Assembly (NCBI RefSeq): GCF_900187115.1
Contig: NZ_LT906455.1
Span: 1,426,001-1,490,000, forward strand
Source of the DNA: Aliarcobacter butzleri
Lineage (GTDB): Bacteria; Campylobacterota; Campylobacteria; Campylobacterales; Arcobacteraceae
Length of the DNA stretch: 64,000 bases
Reading direction: 5' to 3'
Numbering within the stretch: position 1 is the stretch's first letter; each line of letters opens with the position of its first letter. Below, piece after piece: positions 1 to 8,121 of this stretch. The notes beneath the pieces were generated by a model. That model was given only the letters and a program-made list of their open reading frames with translations, was not told the DNA's origin and made no database searches. A program made the position numbers and the translations under genes.

Positions 1-5
1 TAAAT

Positions 6-566
6 TTAAACTTTAGGACCATTTTTTATATCTCTTTTAAATGAAACCAAAGCTATCTCTTTTATATCAACTTCTTTTATCTGATTTACTGTAATTTGAT
101 GTTTTGTAAGATAATCAACAACAACCATCTGCATAGTTTTTGAAGCTTGTATAATTTCACTGCTTAACTCAAAAGTAGTATCATCTGCAACTCTTTTAGG
201 AATTACTCCTAAAATATGTGTTGTAGGCAAATCTTTGTTCATATCAATCATATTTAGTGTTTGAAGCATCTCAACTTCGTGAGCACTTCCTTGCCAGTTT
301 ATATTTGAAGGAACTTTTTTAAAATCAAAGAAAAAAACATCACCTGCTTTTGAATTTATTGCATCAATACAATCAATAATCAAAACTTCATCATACTTTA
401 TGATTTCAGGAATTAATCTTTGAGCTAAAGTTCCACCATCAACTAAACTTACACTATTTTCTTGTGATATAAACTCATACTTTTCATCTAAATAGTGAAT
501 AAAATGTGCACCTATTCCTTCATCTTGGAATAGGATATTTCCTATTCCTAAAATTAAAATATTCAT
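6..566 (-). CDS. hydD: [NiFe]-hydrogenase maturation protease HydD (operon 1)
   Basis: This is an endopeptidase of the HyaD/HybD/HupD family. It removes the C-terminal peptide of the hydrogenase large subunit after nickel insertion, and acts in the cytoplasm. The N-terminus shows the family pattern GIGNILFQDEGIG, whose Glu is the first nickel-sensing residue. An Asp in the LIIDCIDA strand and the His of SAHEVEML complete the usual E-D-H triad. I start it at the ATG at 566, which overlaps the hydC stop as TAATG; an in-frame start at 584 would lie inside hydC. It is the last gene of hydA1B1C1D1 visible here. Its likely substrate is the 22-residue tail of HydB1. The family is clear; pairing it with HydB1 rather than HydB2 rests on position. 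Confidence 0.9.
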   Translation of the reverse strand: MNILILGIGNILFQDEGIGAHFIHYLDEKYEFISQENSVSLVDGGTLAQRLIPEIIKYDEVLIIDCIDAINSKAGDVFFFDFKKVPSNINWQGSAHEVEMLQTLNMIDMNKDLPTTHILGVIPKRVADDTTFELSSEIIQASKTMQMVVVDYLTKHQITVNQIKEVDIKEIALVSFKRDIKNGPKV

Positions 567-1231
567 TATTTGTGGTCTTCCCATTTATATCCAGAGATAA
601 TAGAATCCATATCTCCTTTTTTTCCATAAACTGAGTTGAAAACAACCAAATAGATATGAATAGGCAAAAATATTATGAAAATCCACATACAAATATGATG
701 AATTTCTCTAACCATAGCTAATCCACCCATTAAAACTTCAATTGGTCTTAAAATACCATATAAAAATCCACCTATTCCTTCATGATAAACATGAATATGT
801 AAAATCAACCCTGTTAAAGAAATAAGTATCAAAGATATATAAATTCCAGAATATGCCATAAATTGTAGTGGATTATAAACACCTTTTAAATGAGTATGTT
901 CACCTATTAAAATATAATACTTTATCTGTTTTATCCACATTTTTGGCGAGATAAAATCAAAAAAAGATATCCTCTCTTTTTTACTTTGTCTATCAAAAAA
1001 GAATAAATACATTTTTCCAAAAGTTACACAAATCAATAAAAATCCAAAAATTATGTGCCAACTTCTCATCAAAGCATTTAAAAAGTTTGTTGGCTCACCT
1101 CCATTTAATGATGGAGATATAAATGGATATGCCAAATAAAAACCTGTAAAAGTTAAAACTGTAATAGCAAGCATTCTAAGCCAGTGAGTAATCCTCAACC
1201 ATAAAGAGTATTCATAATGTTTTTTTATCAT
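566..1231 (-). CDS. hydC: Hydrogenase cytochrome b subunit HydC (operon 1)
   Basis: This is the integral-membrane diheme cytochrome b of a group 1 uptake hydrogenase. It passes electrons from the small subunit to menaquinone. The roughly 221-residue protein has four strongly hydrophobic segments. Histidines expected for heme ligation lie in the first segment (LRITHW) and in the later segments, including the REIHHICMW region. I prefer the ATG at 1231 because a GGAG lies about nine bases upstream; the longer reading begins with TTG at 1246. It sits 21 bp after hydB1 and overlaps hydD1 by one base. Confidence 0.9.
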   Translation of the reverse strand: MIKKHYEYSLWLRITHWLRMLAITVLTFTGFYLAYPFISPSLNGGEPTNFLNALMRSWHIIFGFLLICVTFGKMYLFFFDRQSKKERISFFDFISPKMWIKQIKYYILIGEHTHLKGVYNPLQFMAYSGIYISLILISLTGLILHIHVYHEGIGGFLYGILRPIEVLMGGLAMVREIHHICMWIFIIFLPIHIYLVVFNSVYGKKGDMDSIISGYKWEDHK

Positions 1232-1252
1232 AATTGTATGCTCCAATTTATA

Positions 1253-2986
1253 TTAGCAAGAAAAACCATATAATGGATCCACTTTGTATGTTCCTAAGTC
1301 ATTACCTTTTTTATCCATAACATGAACAGCACAGGCAATACAAGGGTCAAAACTATGAATAATTCTAATAATTTCAAGAGGTTGAGAAATATCTTGCACT
1401 TTTAAACCAACTAGATTTGCTTCATAAGGTCCCATTTGTCCTGTTGCATCTATTGGTCCTGCATTCCAAGTTGAAGGAACAACAGCTTGATAGTTTTCAA
1501 CAACTCCATTTTTTATTCTAATCCAGTGAGATAACATTCCTCTTGGAACATCTCCTATGAATCTTCCTTTATACTCTTTATCTTTATCAATATTATAAGA
1601 AGTAAAAGTTGTTTCATCTACTTTTAGATTTTCAATTAAAGTATTAAAAGCTTCTAATCCATGTTTAGCAACAGCTTTTACTTGTAACATTCTAGCTGCT
1701 GTTCTTCCTAAAGTAGTAAATAATGCACTTTTTGGTAAACCAGTTTTTTGTAAAAACTCATCTACTATTGGAACTATTTTTTTATTTCCTTTTGCATAAG
1801 ATATTAAAATACATGCAAGTGGTCCAACTTCCATAGCTTTTCCATCATATCTTGGAGATTTAATCCAAGTATATTTCCCTTTTTCATCTACAACTTTAGA
1901 ATGAACTACTTCGTTATTCATTCCAATAGTATCCATATCTCTTAACCCTGTATATAAAGGATTTGTTTTACCATCATAAGGATGAAGTGCTTCATTATTT
2001 TGATACCAAGAGTGAGTTGCTTCTTCTGTTATCAAATTTTCATTTATATCGTAAACTTTTGATAAATCTCCATCAAAAATAATTCCAGAATCAAATAAAA
2101 ATTCCGTTTTATTTAATCTCATCTCTTGATGAGCCATAAAATTCATAACTCCAGCTGGTCTTGTAACAGATAACTCATCTTTAAATACACTTGCTGCCAT
2201 TATGATATCTGCTTGATAAGCATTTTCTATAAACTCTGCACTAACTTTAAATAAAGTTAAATATTCTCCCATTCTTGAAGGATCTAATAAATCCATAACA
2301 CAAGTTACTCCACCAACTGTTAAACTTTGTGGATGTGGTTGTTTTCCTCCAAAAATAGCCATAAGTTTTGCTAAATCTCTTTGAACTTCTAAAGCTTTTA
2401 AATAGTGACTTAATAAAATTAAGTTTTGTTCAGAACTTAATCTATAAGTTTTATGTCCCCAATAAGCATTTGCAAACGGTCCTAATTGTCCTTTTTCTAC
2501 AAACTCTTTAACTCTTGTTTTTACTTTTTTTAAGTCATTTTCTCCAGTTGCTATTGGGAAATCACTATATTTAAATGCCTCTTTTGAAGCTTTTTGTTCA
2601 TCTGCATCAAGAGCAGATACAACATCAACCCAATCAAGACCATGTAAATGGTAAAAATGTACTATATGGTCATGCATAAACAAAGCCATATTCATCAAAC
2701 TTCTTGTAAGTTTTGCATTTATTGGTGGAACTATTCCTAAAGCATCTTCAACTGCTTCAATTCCTGCTCTATAATGAGAAAATGTACAAACACCACAAAT
2801 TCTTTGCATTAAAAACCCAGCATCTCTTGGGTCTCTATTTTTTACTATTGTTTCTAAACCTCTCCATAATGTTGAAGATGAATATGCTTTTTGAATTACA
2901 TTATTTTCATCTACTTCAACTTCTATTCGCAAGTGCCCTTCAATTCTTGTAATTGGGTCTATTATTACTCTTTTATTCGGCATCAT
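1253..2986 (-). CDS. hydB: [NiFe]-hydrogenase large subunit HydB (operon 1)
   Basis: This is the catalytic subunit of a membrane-bound periplasmic hydrogen-uptake hydrogenase. The nickel-iron ligands are visible: RICGVC near residues 62-67 and DPCIACAVH near residues 547-555. A 22-residue C-terminal extension follows the final His, as expected for a precursor cut by HydD. The start is the ATGATG at 2986/2983, preceded by AAGGAG; upstream in-frame codons lie inside hydA1. The start overlaps the 3' end of hydA1, which suggests translational coupling. It resembles the second large subunit (8828-10570) throughout but differs at many positions, so the duplication is not recent. Confidence 0.95.
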   Translation of the reverse strand: MMPNKRVIIDPITRIEGHLRIEVEVDENNVIQKAYSSSTLWRGLETIVKNRDPRDAGFLMQRICGVCTFSHYRAGIEAVEDALGIVPPINAKLTRSLMNMALFMHDHIVHFYHLHGLDWVDVVSALDADEQKASKEAFKYSDFPIATGENDLKKVKTRVKEFVEKGQLGPFANAYWGHKTYRLSSEQNLILLSHYLKALEVQRDLAKLMAIFGGKQPHPQSLTVGGVTCVMDLLDPSRMGEYLTLFKVSAEFIENAYQADIIMAASVFKDELSVTRPAGVMNFMAHQEMRLNKTEFLFDSGIIFDGDLSKVYDINENLITEEATHSWYQNNEALHPYDGKTNPLYTGLRDMDTIGMNNEVVHSKVVDEKGKYTWIKSPRYDGKAMEVGPLACILISYAKGNKKIVPIVDEFLQKTGLPKSALFTTLGRTAARMLQVKAVAKHGLEAFNTLIENLKVDETTFTSYNIDKDKEYKGRFIGDVPRGMLSHWIRIKNGVVENYQAVVPSTWNAGPIDATGQMGPYEANLVGLKVQDISQPLEIIRIIHSFDPCIACAVHVMDKKGNDLGTYKVDPLYGFSC

Positions 2987-4151
2987 GTTCTCCTTCTTGC
3001 GAATCTTTTGGATTTTTAAATTTTGAAATAGCGGCATGTGCTGCAATACCAATTCCTGTAAGAGTTAGTAATCCAACTCCTATTTTATCAGCTGTTGCAT
3101 CAGCTCCTAAACCTTTGAATACTGTACTATAAAGTCTATTTGCAACTGGTTCTTCAAAAGGTCCCATAGTATCCCAAAAGTTTGGTTCACTACACCCAAT
3201 ACAGCCATGTCCGGCTTGAATAGGCCAAGAAGTATGAGAATTGAATTTATTTTTTGAACAGTTATTAAAAGTATATGGTCCTTTACAACCTACTTTATAT
3301 AAACAATATCCTTTTTTTGCACCTTCATCTCCAAATTCTTCTACAAACTCACCTGCATCAAAATGCCCTCTTCTTTCACATAAATCGTGGATTCTTAATC
3401 CATAAGCCCATTTTGGTCTATTGTAAACATCAAGAGATGGTAAAGTTCCATAAAGAATATAATGAAGTAAAGTTCCAACTATATTTTTTTCACTTGGAGG
3501 ACAGCCAGGAACATTTATTACTAATTTATCTGTAACTTTTGATAAAGCTTTTGCTCCAGTTGGATTTGGAATTGCTGCTTGAACTCCACCAAAAGAGGAA
3601 CACGTTCCTATTGCAAATATTGCTAAAGCATTATTTGAAGCATCAATAGCTGATTGTTCTCCTGTTTTCCCATGTCCACCAATAGTTAAAAAAGTAGCAT
3701 TTTCTCCTGTTGGAATACCACCTTCAACCATTAAAATATATCTTCCCTTATATTTTTCAATAGCTGACTCAAGGTTATGTTCAGCTTGCCAACCAGCTGC
3801 TGCCATCAAAGTTTCATGATATTCTAATGAAATATAATCAAAAATTAAAGAATCAATAGTTGGAGCATCTGTTCTAAGTAGTGATTCACTACATCCTGTA
3901 CACTCTGCCATATGAAGCCAAACAATTGGTAATCTATCACTTAAAGTTGCTGCTTTTGCAACTAAAGGAGTAAATGTTGCAGGAAGTGCTAACATAGCAG
4001 TCATAGCTGTAGCCCATTTCATAAAATCTCTTCTTGAGATACCTTTTTCTTCTAAATGTGAAGTTATTGATTTTTCTTCTTTGAATTTTGGTAGTTTTTC
4101 TAAATCTAATAGCCTATTGGCCAATCTATCATAAAGTTTTTTATCTTTCAA
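2973..4151 (-). CDS. hydA: [NiFe]-hydrogenase small subunit HydA with Tat signal (operon 1)
   Basis: This is the electron-transfer subunit with three iron-sulfur clusters. It carries HydB1 through the Tat pathway: SRRDFMKW (Arg40-Arg41) and a hydrophobic stretch follow a long n-region. The proximal-cluster ligands are intact (ECTGC at 84-87, VGTCSSFGG, VPGCPP). The medial and distal motifs HDLCERR, CLYKVGC, NNCS and GCIGCSEP are present, and a hydrophobic C-terminal anchor follows. The start is a TTG at 4151 with AAGGA six bases upstream. No ATG precedes the Tat motif. A 237-bp AT-rich leader separates it from the upstream fecR-like gene. Confidence 0.95.
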   Translation of the reverse strand: MKDKKLYDRLANRLLDLEKLPKFKEEKSITSHLEEKGISRRDFMKWATAMTAMLALPATFTPLVAKAATLSDRLPIVWLHMAECTGCSESLLRTDAPTIDSLIFDYISLEYHETLMAAAGWQAEHNLESAIEKYKGRYILMVEGGIPTGENATFLTIGGHGKTGEQSAIDASNNALAIFAIGTCSSFGGVQAAIPNPTGAKALSKVTDKLVINVPGCPPSEKNIVGTLLHYILYGTLPSLDVYNRPKWAYGLRIHDLCERRGHFDAGEFVEEFGDEGAKKGYCLYKVGCKGPYTFNNCSKNKFNSHTSWPIQAGHGCIGCSEPNFWDTMGPFEEPVANRLYSTVFKGLGADATADKIGVGLLTLTGIGIAAHAAISKFKNPKDSQEGEHDAE

Positions 4152-4388
4152 AACTTATCCTTCAATTTTTATGAATAATCATTCATTTTTTTAGTTTTTG
4201 TATTCTATACTCTTTACCTTTAAATTTTCTTATATTTTTTAGCATTATTTGTAATTTAATATAAAAATTATCTTATATTTAATAAAATTATTATTTTTTA
4301 ATATAAGATATATATACAGCTTATTAAATAAATTATTATTAAAATAAAAAGAAAAATTTATTCTATTTATAATAAGAAAAGATAATAC
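4152..4388 (-). promoter_or_regulatory. AT-rich leader/promoter region of hydA1 with a 10-bp inverted repeat
   Basis: The gap between the anti-sigma gene and hydA1 holds no plausible ORF. It contains a perfect 10-bp inverted repeat, ATCTTATATT at 4270-4279 and AATATAAGAT at 4300-4309, separated by 20 bases of A+T. A shorter imperfect dyad, TGAATaatcATTCA, lies at 4171-4184 near the ribosome-binding site. No CGTCTT-type ECF promoter like those upstream of the TonB receptors is present. It could be a metal-responsive operator or a weak hairpin. Confidence 0.4.
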
Positions 4389-5348
4389 TTATGATTTTTT
4401 ATAAATATATATGTAATTATCTTTTCTATCGATTTTTAAGGAATAGATTTTTGATAAAGCAAAGAGAAACTTATCAAATTCATCTATTTTAAATGAGCCA
4501 CTTATCATATATTTTTTGATATTATTATCAATAAAAATATTTATATCTTTGTATTTTCTAAACTCATTTATAGATTTTTCCAAAGAGTAATCTTGGAAAA
4601 ATAATATTCCATCTTTCCAAGAAGCAATATTTTTTATATCTATATCTTTTAATATTATTTTGTTGTTTTCTTTATCAAAAGATATACATTTACCAGATGT
4701 TAGAATAGCCAATTCTTCAAACTTATTATCTTTATTTTCTTCAACTTTTACTTTTCCACTTATAACATCAATAGATATTTTATCTTCTTCATTTTTTACT
4801 TCGAAATTTGTACCTAAAACTTCTACTTTTATCATATTAGCATTTACAATAAATGGTTTATTTGGATTCTTTGCTACATCAAAAAGAACTTTCCCACTGA
4901 TGATATTTACTTCTCTTTTATTTTCAAAATATTTTATATCAACTTTTGTTTTAGCATCTAATATTACTCTTGAACCATCAGGTAAAACTATATTTTTTAT
5001 CTCTTTATTTGTAGTAAAACTATGTTTTATACCAAAATTCAAATACTCTATTCCAAAAAAACTTACTACTATTACAAAAAGAATTGAAGCTGCAATTTTC
5101 AAAAATTGTGTTTTTCTAAAAATTCTTTCTCTTTTTATTCCTTGATGAACCTCTTGTGAAATTTTCTCTTTTGTATCTTTTGATAAAGATAAAAACATTT
5201 GTTGAACTCTTTGTACATTTTCATAAGCTTTTTTATGTTCAATGTTTTCATCTATCCAAGAATTAAATTCTATTTCTTGTTCTTTTGTAAAACCATCTTT
5301 TTTACATGTAAAAAAATAAGCTGCTTTTTCTTTTATATTTTCTTTCAT
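4389..5348 (-). CDS. FecR-family anti-sigma/sigma-regulator membrane protein
   Basis: This is a cytoplasmic-membrane regulator that transmits a TonB-receptor signal to an ECF sigma factor. The N-terminal 60 residues look like the DUF4880 sigma-binding domain (FTKEQEIEFNSW...). A single membrane segment near residues 85-105 follows, then a periplasmic FecR domain (LPDGSRVILDAKT, GKVLFDVAKNPNKPFIV) and a C-terminal STN-like module. The ATG at 5348 is preceded by GGA; a GTG at 5360 overlapping the sigma gene is the alternative. FecR is normally encoded beside a TonB-dependent receptor, but the next gene here is hydA1. The partner receptor may be the STN-bearing one at 56497-58836 (inference). 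Confidence 0.85.
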   Translation of the reverse strand: MKENIKEKAAYFFTCKKDGFTKEQEIEFNSWIDENIEHKKAYENVQRVQQMFLSLSKDTKEKISQEVHQGIKRERIFRKTQFLKIAASILFVIVVSFFGIEYLNFGIKHSFTTNKEIKNIVLPDGSRVILDAKTKVDIKYFENKREVNIISGKVLFDVAKNPNKPFIVNANMIKVEVLGTNFEVKNEEDKISIDVISGKVKVEENKDNKFEELAILTSGKCISFDKENNKIILKDIDIKNIASWKDGILFFQDYSLEKSINEFRKYKDINIFIDNNIKKYMISGSFKIDEFDKFLFALSKIYSLKIDRKDNYIYIYKKS

Positions 5349-5350
5349 TT

Positions 5351-5827
5351 TTAATTCCACTCTTTTTTTTCTACATATTCTGTTAGTTTAGCAGTTGCTG
5401 TTATAATATATTTTTGTACTGTATTCAAATTTAGATTCAAAATTTTTGCAATTTGTTTTTTGTCATAACCATCAAAAATATGCAGTACAAAAACTTGTTT
5501 CAAATGATGAGGCAAATCATTAAGCGCTTCTAAAAGTAACTCTTCTTTTTTATTTTCTAACAAAATTCCATCTGGTTGATCATCAATCTCACAAAAATAT
5601 CTATCTTCTTCAAATTCAATAAATTCTTTGATTTTTCCTTTTTTTGAATAATCAAAAGTTAGATTTCTTGCGACTTTATATAAAAATGCTCTTTCATTTT
5701 CAATAATTGTCTCTTTTTGTTTTTCTAAAGTTTTAGCGTAAGTTTCTTGTATTATTTCCAAAGCTAATTGTTTATCATTTGTCATTTTTTGAACATAATA
5801 AACTAACTCATCATAATATTTAAGCAT
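5351..5827 (-). CDS. ECF RNA polymerase sigma factor, FecI-like
   Basis: This is a small sigma-70-family factor of 158 residues. Region 2 includes NERAFLYKVARNLTFDY. Region 4 is a helix-turn-helix around LKQVFVLHIFDGYDKKQIAKI. It is immediately upstream of and coupled to the FecR-like gene. A near-consensus Fur box lies 22 bp before the start codon, which suggests expression under iron limitation. The known role of the family is transcription of a cognate TonB receptor, but none is adjacent. It is similar to the second sigma factor at 29838-30311. Confidence 0.9.
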   Translation of the reverse strand: MLKYYDELVYYVQKMTNDKQLALEIIQETYAKTLEKQKETIIENERAFLYKVARNLTFDYSKKGKIKEFIEFEEDRYFCEIDDQPDGILLENKKEELLLEALNDLPHHLKQVFVLHIFDGYDKKQIAKILNLNLNTVQKYIITATAKLTEYVEKKEWN

Positions 5828-5848
5828 TTATATTTCTTCTTGTATTTT

Positions 5849-5863
5849 TGATAAATATTATCA
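5849..5863 (-). promoter_or_regulatory. Fur-box-like operator upstream of FecI-like gene 1
   Basis: TGATAAATATTATCA matches the 7-1-7 Fur consensus TGATAATnATTATCA at every defined position but one. It is embedded in a larger palindrome: TTTTGATAA (5846-5854), ATA, TTATCAAAA (5858-5866). The site lies just upstream of the sigma-factor start codon, a position suited to Fur repression. The spacing of the TTGAT/ATCAA halves (7 bp rather than 4) argues against an FNR/CRP-type site. Confidence 0.6.
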
Positions 5864-5900
5864 AAACTAGTTTTAATTTTTACTTATTAAACTAGTTTTA
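5864..5900 (-). repeat. Direct repeat of AAACTAGTTTTA upstream of FecI-like gene 1
   Basis: Two identical copies of AAACTAGTTTTA lie at 5864-5875 and 5889-5900. Their starts are 25 bp apart, and each contains the palindrome AAACTAGTTT. They sit between hydE and the sigma gene, directly upstream of the Fur-like box. They could be a tandem operator for another regulator. No other copy was noticed in the window. Confidence 0.5.
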
Positions 5901-5926
5901 TAATAATTGAAGTTTTTAAAATATGA

Positions 5927-7459
5927 TTAGTAGTCTAAAGGATATTCTATTGGAAGAATAATATTATAGTTTTTACTCAAAGTTTTAAGTGTTTTTGATA
6001 ACAAAATAGAATTTGCAAACATATTTCCACATAAAACAATATCTTTTGCTTTTATCTCTTTTGCAATTTCATCTGAATAATTGCAGATAAATTCACTCAA
6101 ACTCTCATAAAATGAATATGCCAAAGTTTGATTATCAACATTTGCCATTTTATAAGACATCATAGATTGAATTGTTTTTCTATAATCTAAAACATTTAAT
6201 TTATTAACTTTTATAAGTTTCATATCTATTTGAATACCACTTTTTAAGTTTGTATCAAGAGCTAAATCTTCAAACTCTTTTGCATTATTTAAACCTAAAA
6301 CTTTTGCACAAATATTTACAATAGATTCAAAACCTTTTGCATTTGTAGGTACAATTGCTGATACAACTTCTGGATATTTTCTAATAAAATTAGTAATCAA
6401 TCTTGAACAATGTTCATCAATAGTTGAAATTTCATCAAAACAATTTGTAATGCTATTTCGAATATTTGGAATAACAATAACTTCTTTTTGTCCTTTTGTA
6501 GGAATATTTAAACTAATCGAACTACTTTTAGTAGTTGAAGAAAAATATACACCAACGCTAGGTTCTAATCTTTTTGCACTTTGAGCTAAAGTTGCTTTGT
6601 AAACTCCGCCAAATTCATTAAAATACTCTTTTGAAGAGTTGAATTTTTTTCTTGAAACAAAATCATATTTAGGGAAAAGTCCTTTATTTCCTGAGATGAT
6701 GATATTTTGTTCTTTATTATATGTAACTTTTAGTCCATCTTGATATACATCATCATTTACATATAAAAGATAATTAAATCCATTTTCTTTTAGTGCTTTT
6801 GCAAATAAAACTGTCTCTTTATCATCAGGAATTTTTGCATAAATAAATTTTGTTGAGCTAAACTCTTTATTTGCATTTTTTAAAGGTTTGAATTTTAACT
6901 TTATCAATGGTCTTTCAATAGAACATAAAAGCTGAAAATCTCTCATATTTAAATCAAAAAGTTCATCAAGTTTTGTTACATCATTTATTAAAAGTTTTAC
7001 TTCATAACCTTTATTTTCAAACTCTTCTCTTTTTATTTTATTTGGTAAAAATAACCTTTTTAGACCATTATGAGTTTCAAATCGAGAAACTCCACCATTT
7101 TTGATTTTTTCAATATCATTAAAAAAATCTATTTGATTTTCTCTTATGATTTTTACAATTGAATCATTTGTAAGTAAAGTAAGATTTTGTTTGATATTAA
7201 AGTTTTCTATCTCTTCTAAAGTTTCATCATAACTATCAACTACATAAGAGTTTGATATAAAAATTGACATTGGAAGCTTTTTTTCTAAAAGTAAAAAAAA
7301 ATTTTCTATATTTTTTTCTTCATCATTAAAAATGATTAGAATAAAATCTTTATACTGTTTACATGAAGCACTTATTTGTGCTTCATTTATCAAAGTTTCT
7401 ATTATATATTTAAAATATAAATTTGTAGTGTTGAACTCTATTTTATATATTAATTGCAT
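5927..7459 (-). CDS. hydE: HydE, HypF-related hydrogenase accessory protein
   Basis: This is the fifth gene of the Campylobacterota hydABCDE operon, about 510 residues. Its C-terminal half resembles the Kae1-like domain of the carbamoyltransferase HypF: the stretch LCGNMFANSILLSKTL parallels the HypF LSGGVFQNRLL motif. In Helicobacter pylori the HydE homologue is needed for hydrogenase activity, but its exact reaction is not established. I chose the ATG at 7459, preceded by GAGGAAG; an ATG at 7477 extends further into hydD2. Only one hydE is present for the two HydB proteins in this window, so it may serve both. Confidence 0.8.
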   Translation of the reverse strand: MQLIYKIEFNTTNLYFKYIIETLINEAQISASCKQYKDFILIIFNDEEKNIENFFLLLEKKLPMSIFISNSYVVDSYDETLEEIENFNIKQNLTLLTNDSIVKIIRENQIDFFNDIEKIKNGGVSRFETHNGLKRLFLPNKIKREEFENKGYEVKLLINDVTKLDELFDLNMRDFQLLCSIERPLIKLKFKPLKNANKEFSSTKFIYAKIPDDKETVLFAKALKENGFNYLLYVNDDVYQDGLKVTYNKEQNIIISGNKGLFPKYDFVSRKKFNSSKEYFNEFGGVYKATLAQSAKRLEPSVGVYFSSTTKSSSISLNIPTKGQKEVIVIPNIRNSITNCFDEISTIDEHCSRLITNFIRKYPEVVSAIVPTNAKGFESIVNICAKVLGLNNAKEFEDLALDTNLKSGIQIDMKLIKVNKLNVLDYRKTIQSMMSYKMANVDNQTLAYSFYESLSEFICNYSDEIAKEIKAKDIVLCGNMFANSILLSKTLKTLSKNYNIILPIEYPLDY

Positions 7460-8033
7460 GCGTGAAATCTTCCTCATTTGGAATTCTATTTAAATGTTCG
7501 CCATTATAGCTACCTATTATATTTTTTACAATATCTTTTATAGCTATATTATTGATTTTTTTTGATTTTATTCCTAAAGATTCGATTTCTTTTATAATAT
7601 TTAAAATATATTCCTCAAATTTTTCTTCCATTTTTTTTGTAAGACCTATTTCTACACTTATTATATCTTCAGGGATTATTCCCATAATTGTAACATTTGC
7701 ATGAGAGTCTAAAACAGAAACTATTTCCAACATTTCAACTATTTCAACTTCATGAGCTGTTTTTCTATAATTTCCAAGTCCTAAAAGAACTTCACTTGGA
7801 AGTCTATAAATACTTCCAGCTGTATCTTCAATCGAAACAGTATCTAAAATAATAACATTATCATACTCTTGAAAATATGCCATTAATTTAAAACCTAAAG
7901 TTCCACCATCAATTATTTCTAAATTTTCATCATCAAATTCATAGTTTTGTCTTATATATTCACTAGCATAAATTCCTATACCTTCATCTTTAAAGAGCAT
8001 ATTCCCTACACCAACTATAATATTTTTTTTCAT
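7443..8033 (-). CDS. hydD: [NiFe]-hydrogenase maturation protease HydD (operon 2)
   Basis: This is a second HyaD-family endopeptidase. It shows GVGNMLFKDEGIG at the N-terminus, an Asp in VIILDTVS and a His in KTAHEVEIVEML, the three nickel-site positions. It is expected to cut the 23-residue tail of HydB2. The ATG at 8033 has AAGGG about eight bases upstream; a GTG at 8039 is a less likely start. The last 17 bp overlap hydE, which suggests coupling. Compared with the operon 1 protease it has a longer C-terminal helix. Confidence 0.9.
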   Translation of the reverse strand: MKKNIIVGVGNMLFKDEGIGIYASEYIRQNYEFDDENLEIIDGGTLGFKLMAYFQEYDNVIILDTVSIEDTAGSIYRLPSEVLLGLGNYRKTAHEVEIVEMLEIVSVLDSHANVTIMGIIPEDIISVEIGLTKKMEEKFEEYILNIIKEIESLGIKSKKINNIAIKDIVKNIIGSYNGEHLNRIPNEEDFTHAINI

Positions 8034-8121
8034 AAACACACCCTTTTAAAAACTTTTTTATAAGTTAAATTAAAAAACTCATAAAGAAGTTTTTAAAATT
8101 AGGCAAAAGCCTAATTTTAAA

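Noticed and set aside
2713-2952. Plus-strand ORF inside hydB1, and similar Leu/Phe-rich ORFs opposite other genes
   Set aside because: They lie entirely antisense to well-supported genes, have low-complexity translations and no ribosome-binding sites.
1253-3052. HydB1 starting at 3052
   Set aside because: The extra 22 residues read through the coding region of hydA1 and have no family similarity; ATGATG at 2986 has AAGGAG.
4152-4388. ECF promoter for hydA1 recognised by the adjacent sigma factor
   Set aside because: I found no TGTCWGA-N15-CGTCTT or any CGTC in this gap, so direct control of hydA1 by the sigma factor is not supported.
5846-5866. FNR/CRP-type box upstream of the orphan sigma gene
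   Set aside because: The TTGAT and ATCAA halves are seven bases apart, not four; the 7-1-7 Fur pattern fits much better.
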